Shown piece after piece: positions 9,294 to 16,812 of a DNA stretch of 64,000 nt (positions are counted from its first letter, which is position 1; each line of letters begins with the position of its first letter). The notes under the pieces are model-generated. The model was not told where the DNA came from, did no database searches, and was given only the letters and a program-made list of their open reading frames with translations. Origin of the DNA: JBHJHP01 sp042219825 (GTDB lineage Bacteria > Bacteroidota > Bacteroidia > Bacteroidales > UBA5342); NCBI RefSeq assembly GCF_042219825.1, contig NZ_JBHJHQ010000001.1, positions 248,001 through 312,000 of the forward strand, written 5' to 3'. The translations under genes and the position numbers were made by a program.

Positions 9294-10106
9294 ATGAGAA
9301 ACAGAACATTATACATACTGATTGCTTTGACCCTGTTATTTGCAGGGTGCGGAGAATACAACAAAGTATTAAAAAGTACAGATGCCGGTTATAAATATAA
9401 CAAGGCGAAAGAGTATTATCTGGCCGAAGATTACAACAAGGCTGTAACTCTTTTTAGTGAGGTGTATCCGGTGATCCGGGGATCGGATAAATCGGAAGAA
9501 GCGTTGTATCTTATGGCAAATGCTTATTATGGGCAGGGGGACAACCTGATGGCTGGTCATTATTTTGGTACATTGGCTAAAACGTTCCCTAACGGACCGT
9601 ATGTGCAGGAAGCATATTATATGGCGGCTTATTGTCTGTACCTTGATTCACCGAAACCCCGTTTGGATCAGGCTCCCACCAAGCAGGCAATTGATGCTTT
9701 TGAATTATATGTAAATTTGTATCCTAAAAGCGAAAATGCCGGAAAAGCATTGAATTATATTGATGAGTTGAGGGAAAAGCTTGTTCAAAAGGACTACCTG
9801 AATGCTAAATTATATTTTGATCTGGGCAATTACCTGGGAAATAATTATAAATCGGCCGTTATAACTGCAGAAAATGTATTAAAGGAATATCCTGATACCA
9901 AATACAGAGAAGATCTATCTTTTCTCATTTTGAAAGCAAAATATATGCAGGCCTTAAATAGTGTGGAATCAAAACTGGAAGAACGCTACCGCAGTACAGT
10001 GGATGAGTATTATTCGTTCTCCAATGATTTTCCTGAAAGCAGCCATTTGAAAGAGGCTGAGAAAATGTTTGAAGATTCACAAAAAGTATTAAAGCGTTTT
10101 AATTAA
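9294..10106 (+). CDS. bamD: Outer membrane protein assembly lipoprotein BamD
   Basis: Essential partner of BamA in folding beta-barrel proteins into the outer membrane. The signal peptide ends in a lipobox (LLFAGC), so it is a lipoprotein. TPR-like helical repeats follow (YYLAEDYNKAVTLFSEVYP, EEALYLMANAYYGQGDNLMAGHYF). At 270 residues it is the normal length. I prefer the ATG at 9294 to an in-frame TTG two codons upstream. It is the first gene of a bamD-rpoZ-coaBC run, an order common in Bacteroidales. Confidence 0.92.
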   Translation: MRNRTLYILIALTLLFAGCGEYNKVLKSTDAGYKYNKAKEYYLAEDYNKAVTLFSEVYPVIRGSDKSEEALYLMANAYYGQGDNLMAGHYFGTLAKTFPNGPYVQEAYYMAAYCLYLDSPKPRLDQAPTKQAIDAFELYVNLYPKSENAGKALNYIDELREKLVQKDYLNAKLYFDLGNYLGNNYKSAVITAENVLKEYPDTKYREDLSFLILKAKYMQALNSVESKLEERYRSTVDEYYSFSNDFPESSHLKEAEKMFEDSQKVLKRFN

Positions 10107-10116
10107 CAGTTCAAAT

Positions 10117-10449
10117 ATGGATTATAAAAAATCAAAAGCACCTTTGTCTACCGTTACTAGAGACACAATGGAATTGAGTAGCGATACCGGTAACATTTAT
10201 GAAACTGTGATGATTATTGCAAAACGTGCGAATCAGATCAGTGCGGAAATGAAAGAAGAGTTAAACAGAAAGTTACAGGAGTTTGCTTCCTACACGGATA
10301 ACCTGGAAGAGGTATTTGAAAACCGTGAGCAAATTGAAATTTCAAAATTCTATGAACGTCTTCCAAAACCTGCTCTGATCGCTACAGAGGAATACATTGA
10401 AGACAATGTCTATTATCGTAATCCGGCAAAAGAAAGCAACGAAGCTTAA
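10117..10449 (+). CDS. rpoZ: DNA-directed RNA polymerase omega subunit, Bacteroidota type
   Basis: A 110-residue protein with the RpoZ/Rpb6-like core: NIYETVMIIAKRANQIS, followed by the helix EMKEELNRKLQEF. Omega helps assemble and stabilise RNA polymerase. It starts 10 bases after bamD and ends 11 bases before coaBC, so the three are co-transcribed. The tail (EEYIEDNVYYRNPA) is typical of Bacteroidales omega-like proteins. Confidence 0.85.
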   Translation: MDYKKSKAPLSTVTRDTMELSSDTGNIYETVMIIAKRANQISAEMKEELNRKLQEFASYTDNLEEVFENREQIEISKFYERLPKPALIATEEYIEDNVYYRNPAKESNEA

Positions 10450-10460
10450 TTCGCCCTGCG

Positions 10461-11018
10461 ATGAGATTACAGGGCAAAAAAATATTATTAGGAGTCACAG
10501 GAAGTATAGCCGCTTATAAAGCGGCTTATCTTCTTCGTGGCCTTATCAAAGAAGGGGCAGAAGTACAGGTTTTAATGACACCTGCCGGCAAGGAGTTCAT
10601 TACTCCCGTTACCCTTTCAGCTTTATCCGGGAAACCGGTTCAAAGCGAATTTTTTGCCAATGCCGATGGTACCTGGCATTCTCATGTAGATATGGGATTA
10701 TGGGCCGATTTGATGATTGTAGCGCCGGCATCTGCCAATACACTTGGTAAAATGGCGCATGGTATTTGCGACAATCTGTTATTAACAGCATACATGTCGG
10801 TAAAATGTCCCGTAATGGTGGTACCTGCCATGGATCTGGATATGTTTGCGCATGCATCCACGCAGGAAAATATCAAAATCCTTCAGAACAGAGGTGTTGA
10901 GATTCTCGACCCTGACAGCGGTGCACTTGCAAGTGGTCTTGAAGGAAAGGGGCGGATGCAGGAACCGGAAGTGATCGTGAAGCATGTGATAGATCACTTT
11001 TCAAAAAAAAAAGCCTGA
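10461..11018 (+). CDS. coaBC: Phosphopantothenoylcysteine decarboxylase (CoaC part of a frameshifted coaBC)
   Basis: The N-terminal flavoprotein half of CoaBC, which decarboxylates phosphopantothenoylcysteine in coenzyme A synthesis. Motifs are LLGVTGSIAAYKAA, the catalytic His in DGTWHSHVD, VAPASANTLGKMA and PAMDLDM. The clamp loop reads ASGLEGKGRM, with Ser at the place of the Cys seen in the E. coli enzyme. The frame ends at TGA right after ten adenines (11003-11012). In the -1 frame the CoaB half continues without a gap, so the two halves probably make or once made one protein of about 400 residues. Slippage, a homopolymer error or a true split gene are all possible. Confidence 0.9.
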   Translation: MRLQGKKILLGVTGSIAAYKAAYLLRGLIKEGAEVQVLMTPAGKEFITPVTLSALSGKPVQSEFFANADGTWHSHVDMGLWADLMIVAPASANTLGKMAHGICDNLLLTAYMSVKCPVMVVPAMDLDMFAHASTQENIKILQNRGVEILDPDSGALASGLEGKGRMQEPEVIVKHVIDHFSKKKA

Positions 11019-11662
11019 ATAAAAAGGTTCTGATTACCGCAGGACCAACCTTCGAAAAAATTGATCCGGTACGCTTTATTGGAAATTATTCTTCCGGCAA
11101 AATGGGATATGCCATTGCCAGGGAATGTGCATTCCGTGGTGCGGAAGTTACGCTTATATCCGGTCCGGTTCAGCTTGAAACACCATCTTCTGAAATTAAA
11201 CGCATAAATGTTACTTCGGCTCAGGAAATGTATGAAGCTGCCATGAATGCTTTTAAGGATGCAGATGTAGCGATTTTGAGTGCGGCTGTTGCAGATTTTA
11301 CGCCGGAAACGGTTCAGAACAGCAAAGTAAAAAGAGGAAAGGAAGACCTGGTATTAAAACTTAAGCCCACCAAAGATATTGCCCGTTCTCTGGGTGAGGT
11401 TAAGCGGAATAATCAGTTTATGGTTGGTTTTGCCCTTGAAACCAACGATGAGGAAACAAATGCCCTTGGAAAGTTACAGCGTAAAAATCTGGATTTAATT
11501 GTGTTGAACAGTTTGAATGACGCCAACACAGGTTTTATGCATGATACCAATAAAATTACCATTTTTGACAAGAAGGGCAGACGAACTTTGTACGACCTTA
11601 AAACCAAACAACAGGTAGCTTCCGATATTATTGATTACCTGACTACATTTATTGCTGAATAA
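11012..11662 (+). CDS. coaBC: Phosphopantothenate-cysteine ligase (CoaB part of a frameshifted coaBC)
   Basis: C-terminal half of CoaBC, which joins cysteine to phosphopantothenate. Reading from 11012 in the -1 frame gives SLNKKVLITAGPTFEKIDPVR, the conserved start of CoaB, then NYSSGKMGYAIA, AAVADFTP and the KLKPTKDI segment. No in-frame ATG precedes this; the first ATG (11102) would delete the GPT-DPVR motif that the family needs. This supports joining to the upstream frame rather than an independent start. The C-terminus (KKGRRTLYDLKTKQQVASDI) is complete. Confidence 0.85.
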   Translation, partial: SLNKKVLITAGPTFEKIDPVRFIGNYSSGKMGYAIARECAFRGAEVTLISGPVQLETPSSEIKRINVTSAQEMYEAAMNAFKDADVAILSAAVADFTPETVQNSKVKRGKEDLVLKLKPTKDIARSLGEVKRNNQFMVGFALETNDEETNALGKLQRKNLDLIVLNSLNDANTGFMHDTNKITIFDKKGRRTLYDLKTKQQVASDIIDYLTTFIAE

Positions 11663-11688
11663 TATCTCCCGTTAAAATTATTGTTTTG

Positions 11689-11720
11689 TTTGGGTATAAC
11701 TATTCTTAGGTATATATTTG
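11689..11720 (+). promoter_or_regulatory. Bacteroidota-type promoter of the tetR-fabH-like operon
   Basis: TTTG (11689-11692), a 20-base spacer and TATATTTG (11713-11720), about 30 bases before the ATG. Confidence 0.75.
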
Positions 11721-11751
11721 CACATTGACACACTTTTTGTGCAATTGTGTA

Positions 11752-12330
11752 ATGAAATCACTAAAGACTACACGCGATAAAATTGTATCTGTTGCCCGTA
11801 TTGTATTTGCAAATCTGAGTGTTTACAAGACAACGATGGAAGATATTGCCAAAGCTTCAAAAATTGGCAGACGTACCATCTACAGCTATTTTGGATCAAA
11901 AGAAGAGTTATATTCTGAAGTCGTAAATGTTGAAATCAACTCTATTCTTGTAAAGCTGAAAGCGGTTACCAGGACCCAGCATGCACCGTATATTAAATTA
12001 AACGAAATCTTTATCGCCCGCATGAAAGCTGTGGAACATTTATCTATGAAAAATGAATCGTTACGGAAAGATTTTCTGAACAATATTGACCGTATTGAAA
12101 ACCTGAGAAAAAACCTGGATATTAAAGAAACTGAGTTAATCGGAAATATCCTCAAGGAAGGTATTGAAACTGAAGATTTTGAACTCAAAGATCCTGACAG
12201 GCTTGCGTTTGTTTTGCAGCGGTCGTTAAAAGCCCTGGAAGTGCCTTTTATTAAAGATGCTTTTGGTGAATGGAGTTGGGAAACGTTGGATGTATATTAT
12301 AAAACTTTATTAAAAGGAATACACAAGTAG
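11752..12330 (+). CDS. TetR/AcrR family transcriptional regulator
   Basis: The N-terminal helix-turn-helix is clear: TTRDKIVSVARIVFANLSVYKTTMEDIAKAS followed by IGRRTIYSYFGSKEELYSEV, spanning about residues 5-52. The C-terminal ligand/dimer domain is helical and charged with no recognised subfamily. I chose the ATG at 11752 (192 residues); an in-frame TTG nine codons upstream lies next to the promoter. Only 8 bases separate it from the ketoacyl synthase gene, so it likely controls its own operon, perhaps sensing a fatty acid or acyl-CoA. That ligand is inference. Confidence 0.9.
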   Translation: MKSLKTTRDKIVSVARIVFANLSVYKTTMEDIAKASKIGRRTIYSYFGSKEELYSEVVNVEINSILVKLKAVTRTQHAPYIKLNEIFIARMKAVEHLSMKNESLRKDFLNNIDRIENLRKNLDIKETELIGNILKEGIETEDFELKDPDRLAFVLQRSLKALEVPFIKDAFGEWSWETLDVYYKTLLKGIHK

Positions 12331-12338
12331 GAAAGGTT

Positions 12339-13268
12339 ATGTTTATTGAGAAGATTTCACATTATATCCCTGAGGAACGCGTTCCTAACTCTTATTTTAA
12401 AGATGTGAATGGTTTGGATGACGAATGGATATTTCAAAGAACCGGTATTAAGACCCGGTCCAGGGCGGCAGAGCATGAGAATTCAAATACAATGGCAGTA
12501 GAAGCTGTTCGTAGTCTTGAAAAATACCTGGATGGTGTTGATCTTATTGTTGGCGCTTCTTACAGTCCTTATGATACTGTTGCTACAATTGCACATGTTG
12601 TTCAGAAAGAGTTTGCGCTTAAGGGAGCTAAAGCGGTCGTTATTTCTTCGGCCTGTTCTTCGCTTATTAATGCGGTTGAGATTGTAGAAGGCTATTTTGC
12701 CATGGGGAAAGCATCAAAGGCTTTGGTGATTGCATCGGAACACAATTGGTTATACAGCAATCAAACAGATGAGAAAAGCGGACATTTATGGGGAGATGGG
12801 GCAACAGCAATTTTGTTAAACAGTAGTGAAGTTCCCGGTTCACCTGAAATACTGAATATTTTTACCGAAGGTTTGGGGGATGTCGGTCAGGGTCCGGATG
12901 CAGTATTTCTGAGGCCTGCCGGAGAAGGATTGGAGATGCCCAATGGTAGAGACGTGTTTATTCATGCCTGTGAATATATGGAAACAGGCTTGATGAAGGT
13001 TCTGGATAACAGAAATCTGGACAAAAAAGATCTGGATTATATTATTCCGCATCAGGCCAATGACAGAATTATTCAAAACCTGTCGCAACGTATGAAATTT
13101 GATTACAACCGCATATTCAGAAATATCGACAGACTGGGTAATACGGGATGTGCCAGCACGGGAATTTGTCTTTCGGAAAACTGGCAGGAATTCAAAAAAG
13201 GCGATCTGGTTGGTATCACAGTCTTTGGCGGTGGTTATTCGTACGGTGCTATGTTAATTGAATTCTGA
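12339..13268 (+). CDS. 3-oxoacyl-ACP synthase III family protein (FabH-like)
   Basis: Thiolase-fold condensing enzyme of 309 residues. The substrate-gate region reads DEWIFQRTGIKTR. The catalytic Cys is in SSACSSLINAVE, the His in IPHQANDRI and the Asn in GNTGCASTGI, giving the Cys-His-Asn triad of KAS III. It could start fatty acid synthesis, but its pairing with a TetR regulator and its divergence from housekeeping FabH suggest a specialised acyl condensation. Housekeeping FabH cannot be excluded because the rest of the fab genes are not in the window. Confidence 0.88.
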   Translation: MFIEKISHYIPEERVPNSYFKDVNGLDDEWIFQRTGIKTRSRAAEHENSNTMAVEAVRSLEKYLDGVDLIVGASYSPYDTVATIAHVVQKEFALKGAKAVVISSACSSLINAVEIVEGYFAMGKASKALVIASEHNWLYSNQTDEKSGHLWGDGATAILLNSSEVPGSPEILNIFTEGLGDVGQGPDAVFLRPAGEGLEMPNGRDVFIHACEYMETGLMKVLDNRNLDKKDLDYIIPHQANDRIIQNLSQRMKFDYNRIFRNIDRLGNTGCASTGICLSENWQEFKKGDLVGITVFGGGYSYGAMLIEF

Positions 13269-13310
13269 ATTTGTTTGCTAATAATCGTAATCTGCGCAGG
13301 TGCAGAACAA

Positions 13311-13337
13311 AAAAGGGGACCAAAAGATCCCCTTTTT
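13311..13337 (-). terminator. Terminator of first 154-aa paralog
   Basis: 9-bp stem AAAAGGGGA/TCCCCTTTT with an 8-base loop, oriented for the minus-strand gene ending at 13355. Confidence 0.75.
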
Positions 13338-13354
13338 ACTACTATGTTTTTCGT

Positions 13355-13819
13355 TTAACTCATGACTTCGGGTAAAAATGTGGCAATCAGACAAAGTTGT
13401 TCTTTTTCCGAACATGGCTTGCTGGTAATTACTTTTTGCTTCAGATAGTTTTCCCTGTTTACATGTTCTATACTGTATTGTTGTGTGTAGGTTGCCAATC
13501 GTTTTGGGAGGTATTTTATTCCTAATACACCATTTTTGCAGGTATATGCAACTTCAAATCCATCCGTTCGTACAATATAGGTTTTGCACCTTTTTTCTTC
13601 CAAAACGCCGATATAAACAGGCTTGTCTAAATTATCGTAATGAACCACATAGGTTGGAAGACTTTCACCTTCTACCTCAATAAGATTTACTGCTCTTTTC
13701 AACCAGTATCTGCCCAGATCGGTATGGGAATCTTTCACAATGGTTGGGAACTTTGTAGAGAACGAGAACAAAGTGATACTTATCACCATCAATCCTAATA
13801 ATTTAACCTTTGTTTTCAT
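13355..13819 (-). CDS. Small secreted protein, 154-aa paralog 1
   Basis: I do not recognise this family. It is one of three genes in 3 kb that encode proteins of exactly 154 residues with the same layout: a signal peptide (residues 1-22), a (D/E)LG-(K/R)Y-LK segment, PTYVVHYDNLDKPVYIGV, a TYIVRTDGFEVAY strand, a KYLPKRLATY segment and a C-terminal helix ending with LPEVM. There are four cysteines here, in RCK, YTCK, KPCS and QLCL. The mature protein (about 130 residues) should be periplasmic or exported. A -7 box TAATTTTG lies at 13859-13866 on the minus strand. Confidence 0.8.
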   Translation of the reverse strand: MKTKVKLLGLMVISITLFSFSTKFPTIVKDSHTDLGRYWLKRAVNLIEVEGESLPTYVVHYDNLDKPVYIGVLEEKRCKTYIVRTDGFEVAYTCKNGVLGIKYLPKRLATYTQQYSIEHVNRENYLKQKVITSKPCSEKEQLCLIATFLPEVMS

Positions 13820-13858
13820 GACACTTATTTTTTTTGGTTATCGCTCAAAATTCTGGTT

Positions 13859-13980
13859 CAAAATTAAGGCGGATTTCGTCAGGATGGAAGCTATATTCTG
13901 TGATTTACAGCAGTTTGTCGGTGTATACAGTTTTTGTGGGTTTTTTCTGTATTCAGCCTCATTACCAAACCATTTACCGA
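13859..13980 (-). promoter_or_regulatory. Upstream control region of paralog 1
   Basis: Contains TAATTTTG (13859-13866, minus strand) and two halves of an inverted motif: TCGGT at 13918-13922 and CCATTTACCGA at 13970-13980, the latter 151 bases from the start codon. The same arrangement precedes the other two paralogs. Confidence 0.5.
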
Positions 13981-14038
13981 TAACCTGTAATGCGGTGTAA
14001 CTTTTTTGAATTACAGTAATCGCCGGTATATTGGAACA

Positions 14039-14066
14039 AAAAGGGGATCAAAACTGATCCCCTTTT
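14039..14066 (-). terminator. Terminator of second 154-aa paralog
   Basis: Perfect 12-bp stem (14039-14050 with 14055-14066) and a 4-base loop with A/T tracts, placed 30 bases past the stop of the minus-strand gene. Confidence 0.85.
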
Positions 14067-14095
14067 CCTTCTTTAGCTTGTTAGTGTAACTCTCC

Positions 14096-14560
14096 TTATT
14101 GCATAATATCAGGAAGGTATTGTGCGATTAAATTCAGCTGAGTCTTTTCTGTGCATTTTTTCTGAGTTATCACTCTTTGTCTTAAATAATTAACTCTGTC
14201 AATGCTTGCTTTTGATTTCTCAACAGGGAGAGTGGCCAGGCTTTCCGGCATATAATTGATTCCAAAGATTCCGTCTCTACAAGCGTATGCCACCTCAAAA
14301 TCATCTGTTCTTACCAGAAAAATTTTGCAGTTTGGTACAGAATATACACCTATATAAACGGGTTTGGAAAGATTGTCGTAGTGGATTACATAAGTTGGGA
14401 CTTCCTGATCATTAACTTCCATAGCATGCGCGGCTTTTTTCAAATAGTACTTGCCGAGTTCCGAGTTTGAATCGTTTACAATCGTCTCTGCATTTGTGGT
14501 AAATGCAAACATTGTGAACACTAACACTAATAATCCGAAAAGTTTACCTGTCGTTTTCAT
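14096..14560 (-). CDS. Small secreted protein, 154-aa paralog 2
   Basis: Same unrecognised family and length as its neighbours. It has a signal peptide ending near AFTTNA, then SELGKYYLKKAAHAMEV, PTYVIHYDNLSKPVYIGV, IFLVRTDDFEVAYACRDG, MPESLATLPVE and the tail LPDIMQ. Cysteines sit in PNCK, YACR and KKCT, overlapping those of paralog 1 but not those of paralog 3, which has none. Its own promoter and terminator show that it is transcribed separately, so the cluster is a set of repeated single-gene units rather than an operon. Confidence 0.8.
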   Translation of the reverse strand: MKTTGKLFGLLVLVFTMFAFTTNAETIVNDSNSELGKYYLKKAAHAMEVNDQEVPTYVIHYDNLSKPVYIGVYSVPNCKIFLVRTDDFEVAYACRDGIFGINYMPESLATLPVEKSKASIDRVNYLRQRVITQKKCTEKTQLNLIAQYLPDIMQ

Positions 14561-14598
14561 GACTTCAATTTTTATGGTGATTAATAATTTTTCTGATT

Positions 14599-14721
14599 CA
14601 AAGGTATGGCGGGATATGTCGTTTATGAAGCGAAAATCTGTGAGTATCAGCCACTGGTCGGTGTGTGAAGAAAATTAACGTTTTGGGCCGAAACCGGTGT
14701 ATTCACCTCCCCATTTACCGA
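14599..14721 (-). promoter_or_regulatory. Upstream control region of paralog 2
   Basis: TACCTTTG at 14599-14606 (minus strand) lies 39-46 bases before the start. TCGGT at 14658-14662 and CCATTTACCGA at 14711-14721 repeat the paralog 1 layout, with the distal motif again 151 bases from the start codon. Confidence 0.5.
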
Positions 14722-14853
14722 AAATTCAGGTTTTTTTGTAACTTTTTCAGATGACTGAAAACGTAAAGGCGGAAATTTCTTCCGGTTCATACAACAAGCC
14801 TTTAAGTTTTCTTGTTATCACCTGTAAACGTTGATACATATAAAAGTTGAATT

Positions 14854-15453
14854 ATGAGAATTCTGATAATCGGAGGAGAAGGGACAATAGGTCGCAAAGT
14901 CTCGGAGTATTTTAAGCAAAAGCATGAAGTTATAATAGCCGGAAGATCCGGAGGAAATATTCATATTGATATTACCAGTAACGATTCTATTAAAAAAGCA
15001 CTGGATGAAACAGGGAAGCTCGATGCCATTGTGAATATTGCCGGTGCTACCAAGTGGGGAGCTTTTGCCGATCTTACCGAAGAAGATTATTATGTTGGCA
15101 TCAAAAGTAAGTTGATGGGGCAGATTAACCTGGTAAGGATAGGAAAATATTATCTGAATCCTAAAGGATCGATAACACTGACTACCGGAATTTTAGGGGA
15201 TGATCCTGTTGTAAATACAACGGCAGCTGCTATGGCAAACGGAGGTATTCAAAGTTTTGTAAAAGCTGTCGATCTTGAAATAGAGAATGAGATTCGTATC
15301 AATGCGGTTTCTGTGGGGTTGGTTGAAGATGCATATGAACGCTTAAAAGATGCGTTTCCCGGCCATATTCCTGTGCCTATGAATGTTGTTGTTCAGGCTT
15401 ATGCAAGAAGTGTGGAAGGAAAAGACAGGGGGCAGATTATCCGAAGATACTAA
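14854..15453 (+). CDS. Short-chain dehydrogenase/reductase lacking the usual YxxxK
   Basis: A compact Rossmann-fold SDR of 199 residues. The nucleotide-binding motif is GGEGTIGRK, the NAG-like motif reads NIAGATKWG, and IRINAVSVGLVED is a typical SDR segment. Where the catalytic Tyr-x3-Lys should be, the sequence reads ANGGIQSFVKA, so the Tyr and its paired Lys are absent at their normal places. The whole family with an NGG-type segment shares this, so it is not necessarily dead, but the reaction may differ from a classical reductase. It runs opposite to the flanking 154-aa paralogs and seems unrelated to them. Confidence 0.85.
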   Translation: MRILIIGGEGTIGRKVSEYFKQKHEVIIAGRSGGNIHIDITSNDSIKKALDETGKLDAIVNIAGATKWGAFADLTEEDYYVGIKSKLMGQINLVRIGKYYLNPKGSITLTTGILGDDPVVNTTAAAMANGGIQSFVKAVDLEIENEIRINAVSVGLVEDAYERLKDAFPGHIPVPMNVVVQAYARSVEGKDRGQIIRRY

Positions 15454-15536
15454 AAAGAAAATTTATGTATTAAGTTAAGATTTAAAAATTGTCTTAAACC
15501 TTATTTTGAGAGTCTTGATACTTAACTCTTAATTAC

Positions 15537-15682
15537 TGTTGTCCGGTTTAAGCTTCAGAGATTCCTCGCTTCACCCGGAATGACAGGTATTTGTTGGCAG
15601 TTGGGCTGGAGGATTGTCATTCTGAGCGTAGTAAAATGAAGCGGAGAATCTTTAAGTAATATTGATTTTTAGCCGGACAACA
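15537..15682. repeat. Palindromic element with terminal inverted repeats, copy 1
   Basis: 146 bases bounded by TGTTGTCCGG (15537-15546) and its inverse CCGGACAACA (15673-15682). Internally, a segment with CCTCGCTTCA is the imperfect reverse complement of one containing GTCATTCTGAGCG and GAAGCGGAGAATCT, so the whole element can fold into a long hairpin. A second copy is at 31532-31740. It resembles a non-autonomous mobile element (MITE-like). Confidence 0.7.
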
Positions 15683-15714
15683 ATGATTCCTGATTCATGT
15701 GTCTTATAAAAAAA

Positions 15715-15739
15715 GAGGTGCCCAAAACGGACACCCCTC
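15715..15739 (-). terminator. Imperfect terminator of third 154-aa paralog
   Basis: GAGGTGCCC and GGACACCCCTC pair with a mismatch and a bulge; seven adenines at 15708-15714 give a T run on the minus strand. Confidence 0.5.
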
Positions 15740-15781
15740 AACTTCTACGTAAATAATTATTAATCAAAATATCTATGAGAC

Positions 15782-16246
15782 TTATTTCATGACCTGGGGC
15801 AGATAAGCTGCAATCAGTTTCAGTGCTTTGTCGTCATTTGGGTTATTCGGTGTAATGACACGTTGATTCAGAAAATGTTCGCGGTCAATTTTTGACATTA
15901 CAACTTCTTCATCCAGTGTGGCCAGTTTTTTAGGCATGTATTCTACACCAAACTTACCTTTTTTGTTTACATAAGCAATTTCAAACCCATCAGTTCTTAC
16001 AATATAGGTGTTTCCTTTTTTACTTTCCAATACGCCAACATAAACCGGGTAAGCCAGGTGATCGTAATGAATCACATAAGTTTCTAAAGCTTCACCTGAT
16101 ACTTCAATAACGTTAACGGCTTCTTTTAACCAGTATTTACCGAGGTCCGAGTTTGTTTCGCCAACAAGGGCAGAAGCACTGGCTGTAAATGAGAACATTG
16201 AAATTGCTAACACTGCTAATCCGAAAAATTTGTTGATTGTTTTCAT
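15782..16246 (-). CDS. Small secreted protein, 154-aa paralog 3
   Basis: Third member of the local family. It has a signal peptide ending FTASASA, then SDLGKYWLKEAVNVIEV, ETYVIHYDHLAYPVYVGV, TYIVRTDGFEIAYVNKKG, YMPKKLATLDE and tail LPQVMK. Unlike the other two it has no cysteine. Strong conservation of HYD-L-PVY-GV and VRTD-FE-AY among otherwise divergent copies marks the functional core. A TACTTTTG box is at 16294-16301 (minus strand). The copies may be a secreted stress or surface protein set, but no function can be stated. Confidence 0.8.
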   Translation of the reverse strand: MKTINKFFGLAVLAISMFSFTASASALVGETNSDLGKYWLKEAVNVIEVSGEALETYVIHYDHLAYPVYVGVLESKKGNTYIVRTDGFEIAYVNKKGKFGVEYMPKKLATLDEEVVMSKIDREHFLNQRVITPNNPNDDKALKLIAAYLPQVMK

Positions 16247-16293
16247 GATGCTATTTTTTTATTGTTTAAATGTTTTTGTTTTTAATTCTGATC

Positions 16294-16404
16294 CAAAAGT
16301 ATTGCGGTTTACAAAATCTATGAACAGTTTATCTGTGAATCCGGGCTTTAAATCGGTATATGGCTGCTTTTATCATTTCCGGAGATGATGTCGCCATTTA
16401 CCGA
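16294..16404 (-). promoter_or_regulatory. Upstream control region of paralog 3
   Basis: TACTTTTG (16294-16301, minus strand), TCGGT at 16353-16357 and CCATTTACCGA at 16394-16404, the last 148 bases from the start codon. Confidence 0.5.
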
Positions 16405-16812
16405 CCATTTGGCAGCCGTTTATCGCCAAAATGAAATGCCGAATTTCGTCGGTGATTGTGGAAAGGCTCCTAAACAGGCATAATTACAGGTTGAACAGCA
16501 ATGTATAAGGAACCGGGATTTGATACAAATTCAATTGTAAATTTTTATTTCTTAATGCTCATTAAATCAGCATGTTATATGTATCAAAAATATGTTTGTG
16601 AAAAAACGTCTTCGCATGATAATCATTCAATTCTTTTTATACTTTTACACGCATAAAATGGATAGGAATATAACGACATACCACCTTGTTAAAGGATTTA
16701 TAAACAGAGATATATGCCTTATTTGTCTCTGTGTATTCTCTGAATTTTGATTCCTGACCAATAGCTTTCCGGGTGCAATAATCAAAAACGTTCAATTTTA
16801 TTTTTATTATGA
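16405..16812. other. Intergenic region before the radical SAM gene
   Basis: No credible gene. Another GTCGGTGATTG, related to the paralog motif, is at about 16459-16469. Further on the region is AT-rich, and nothing else stands out. Confidence 0.5.
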
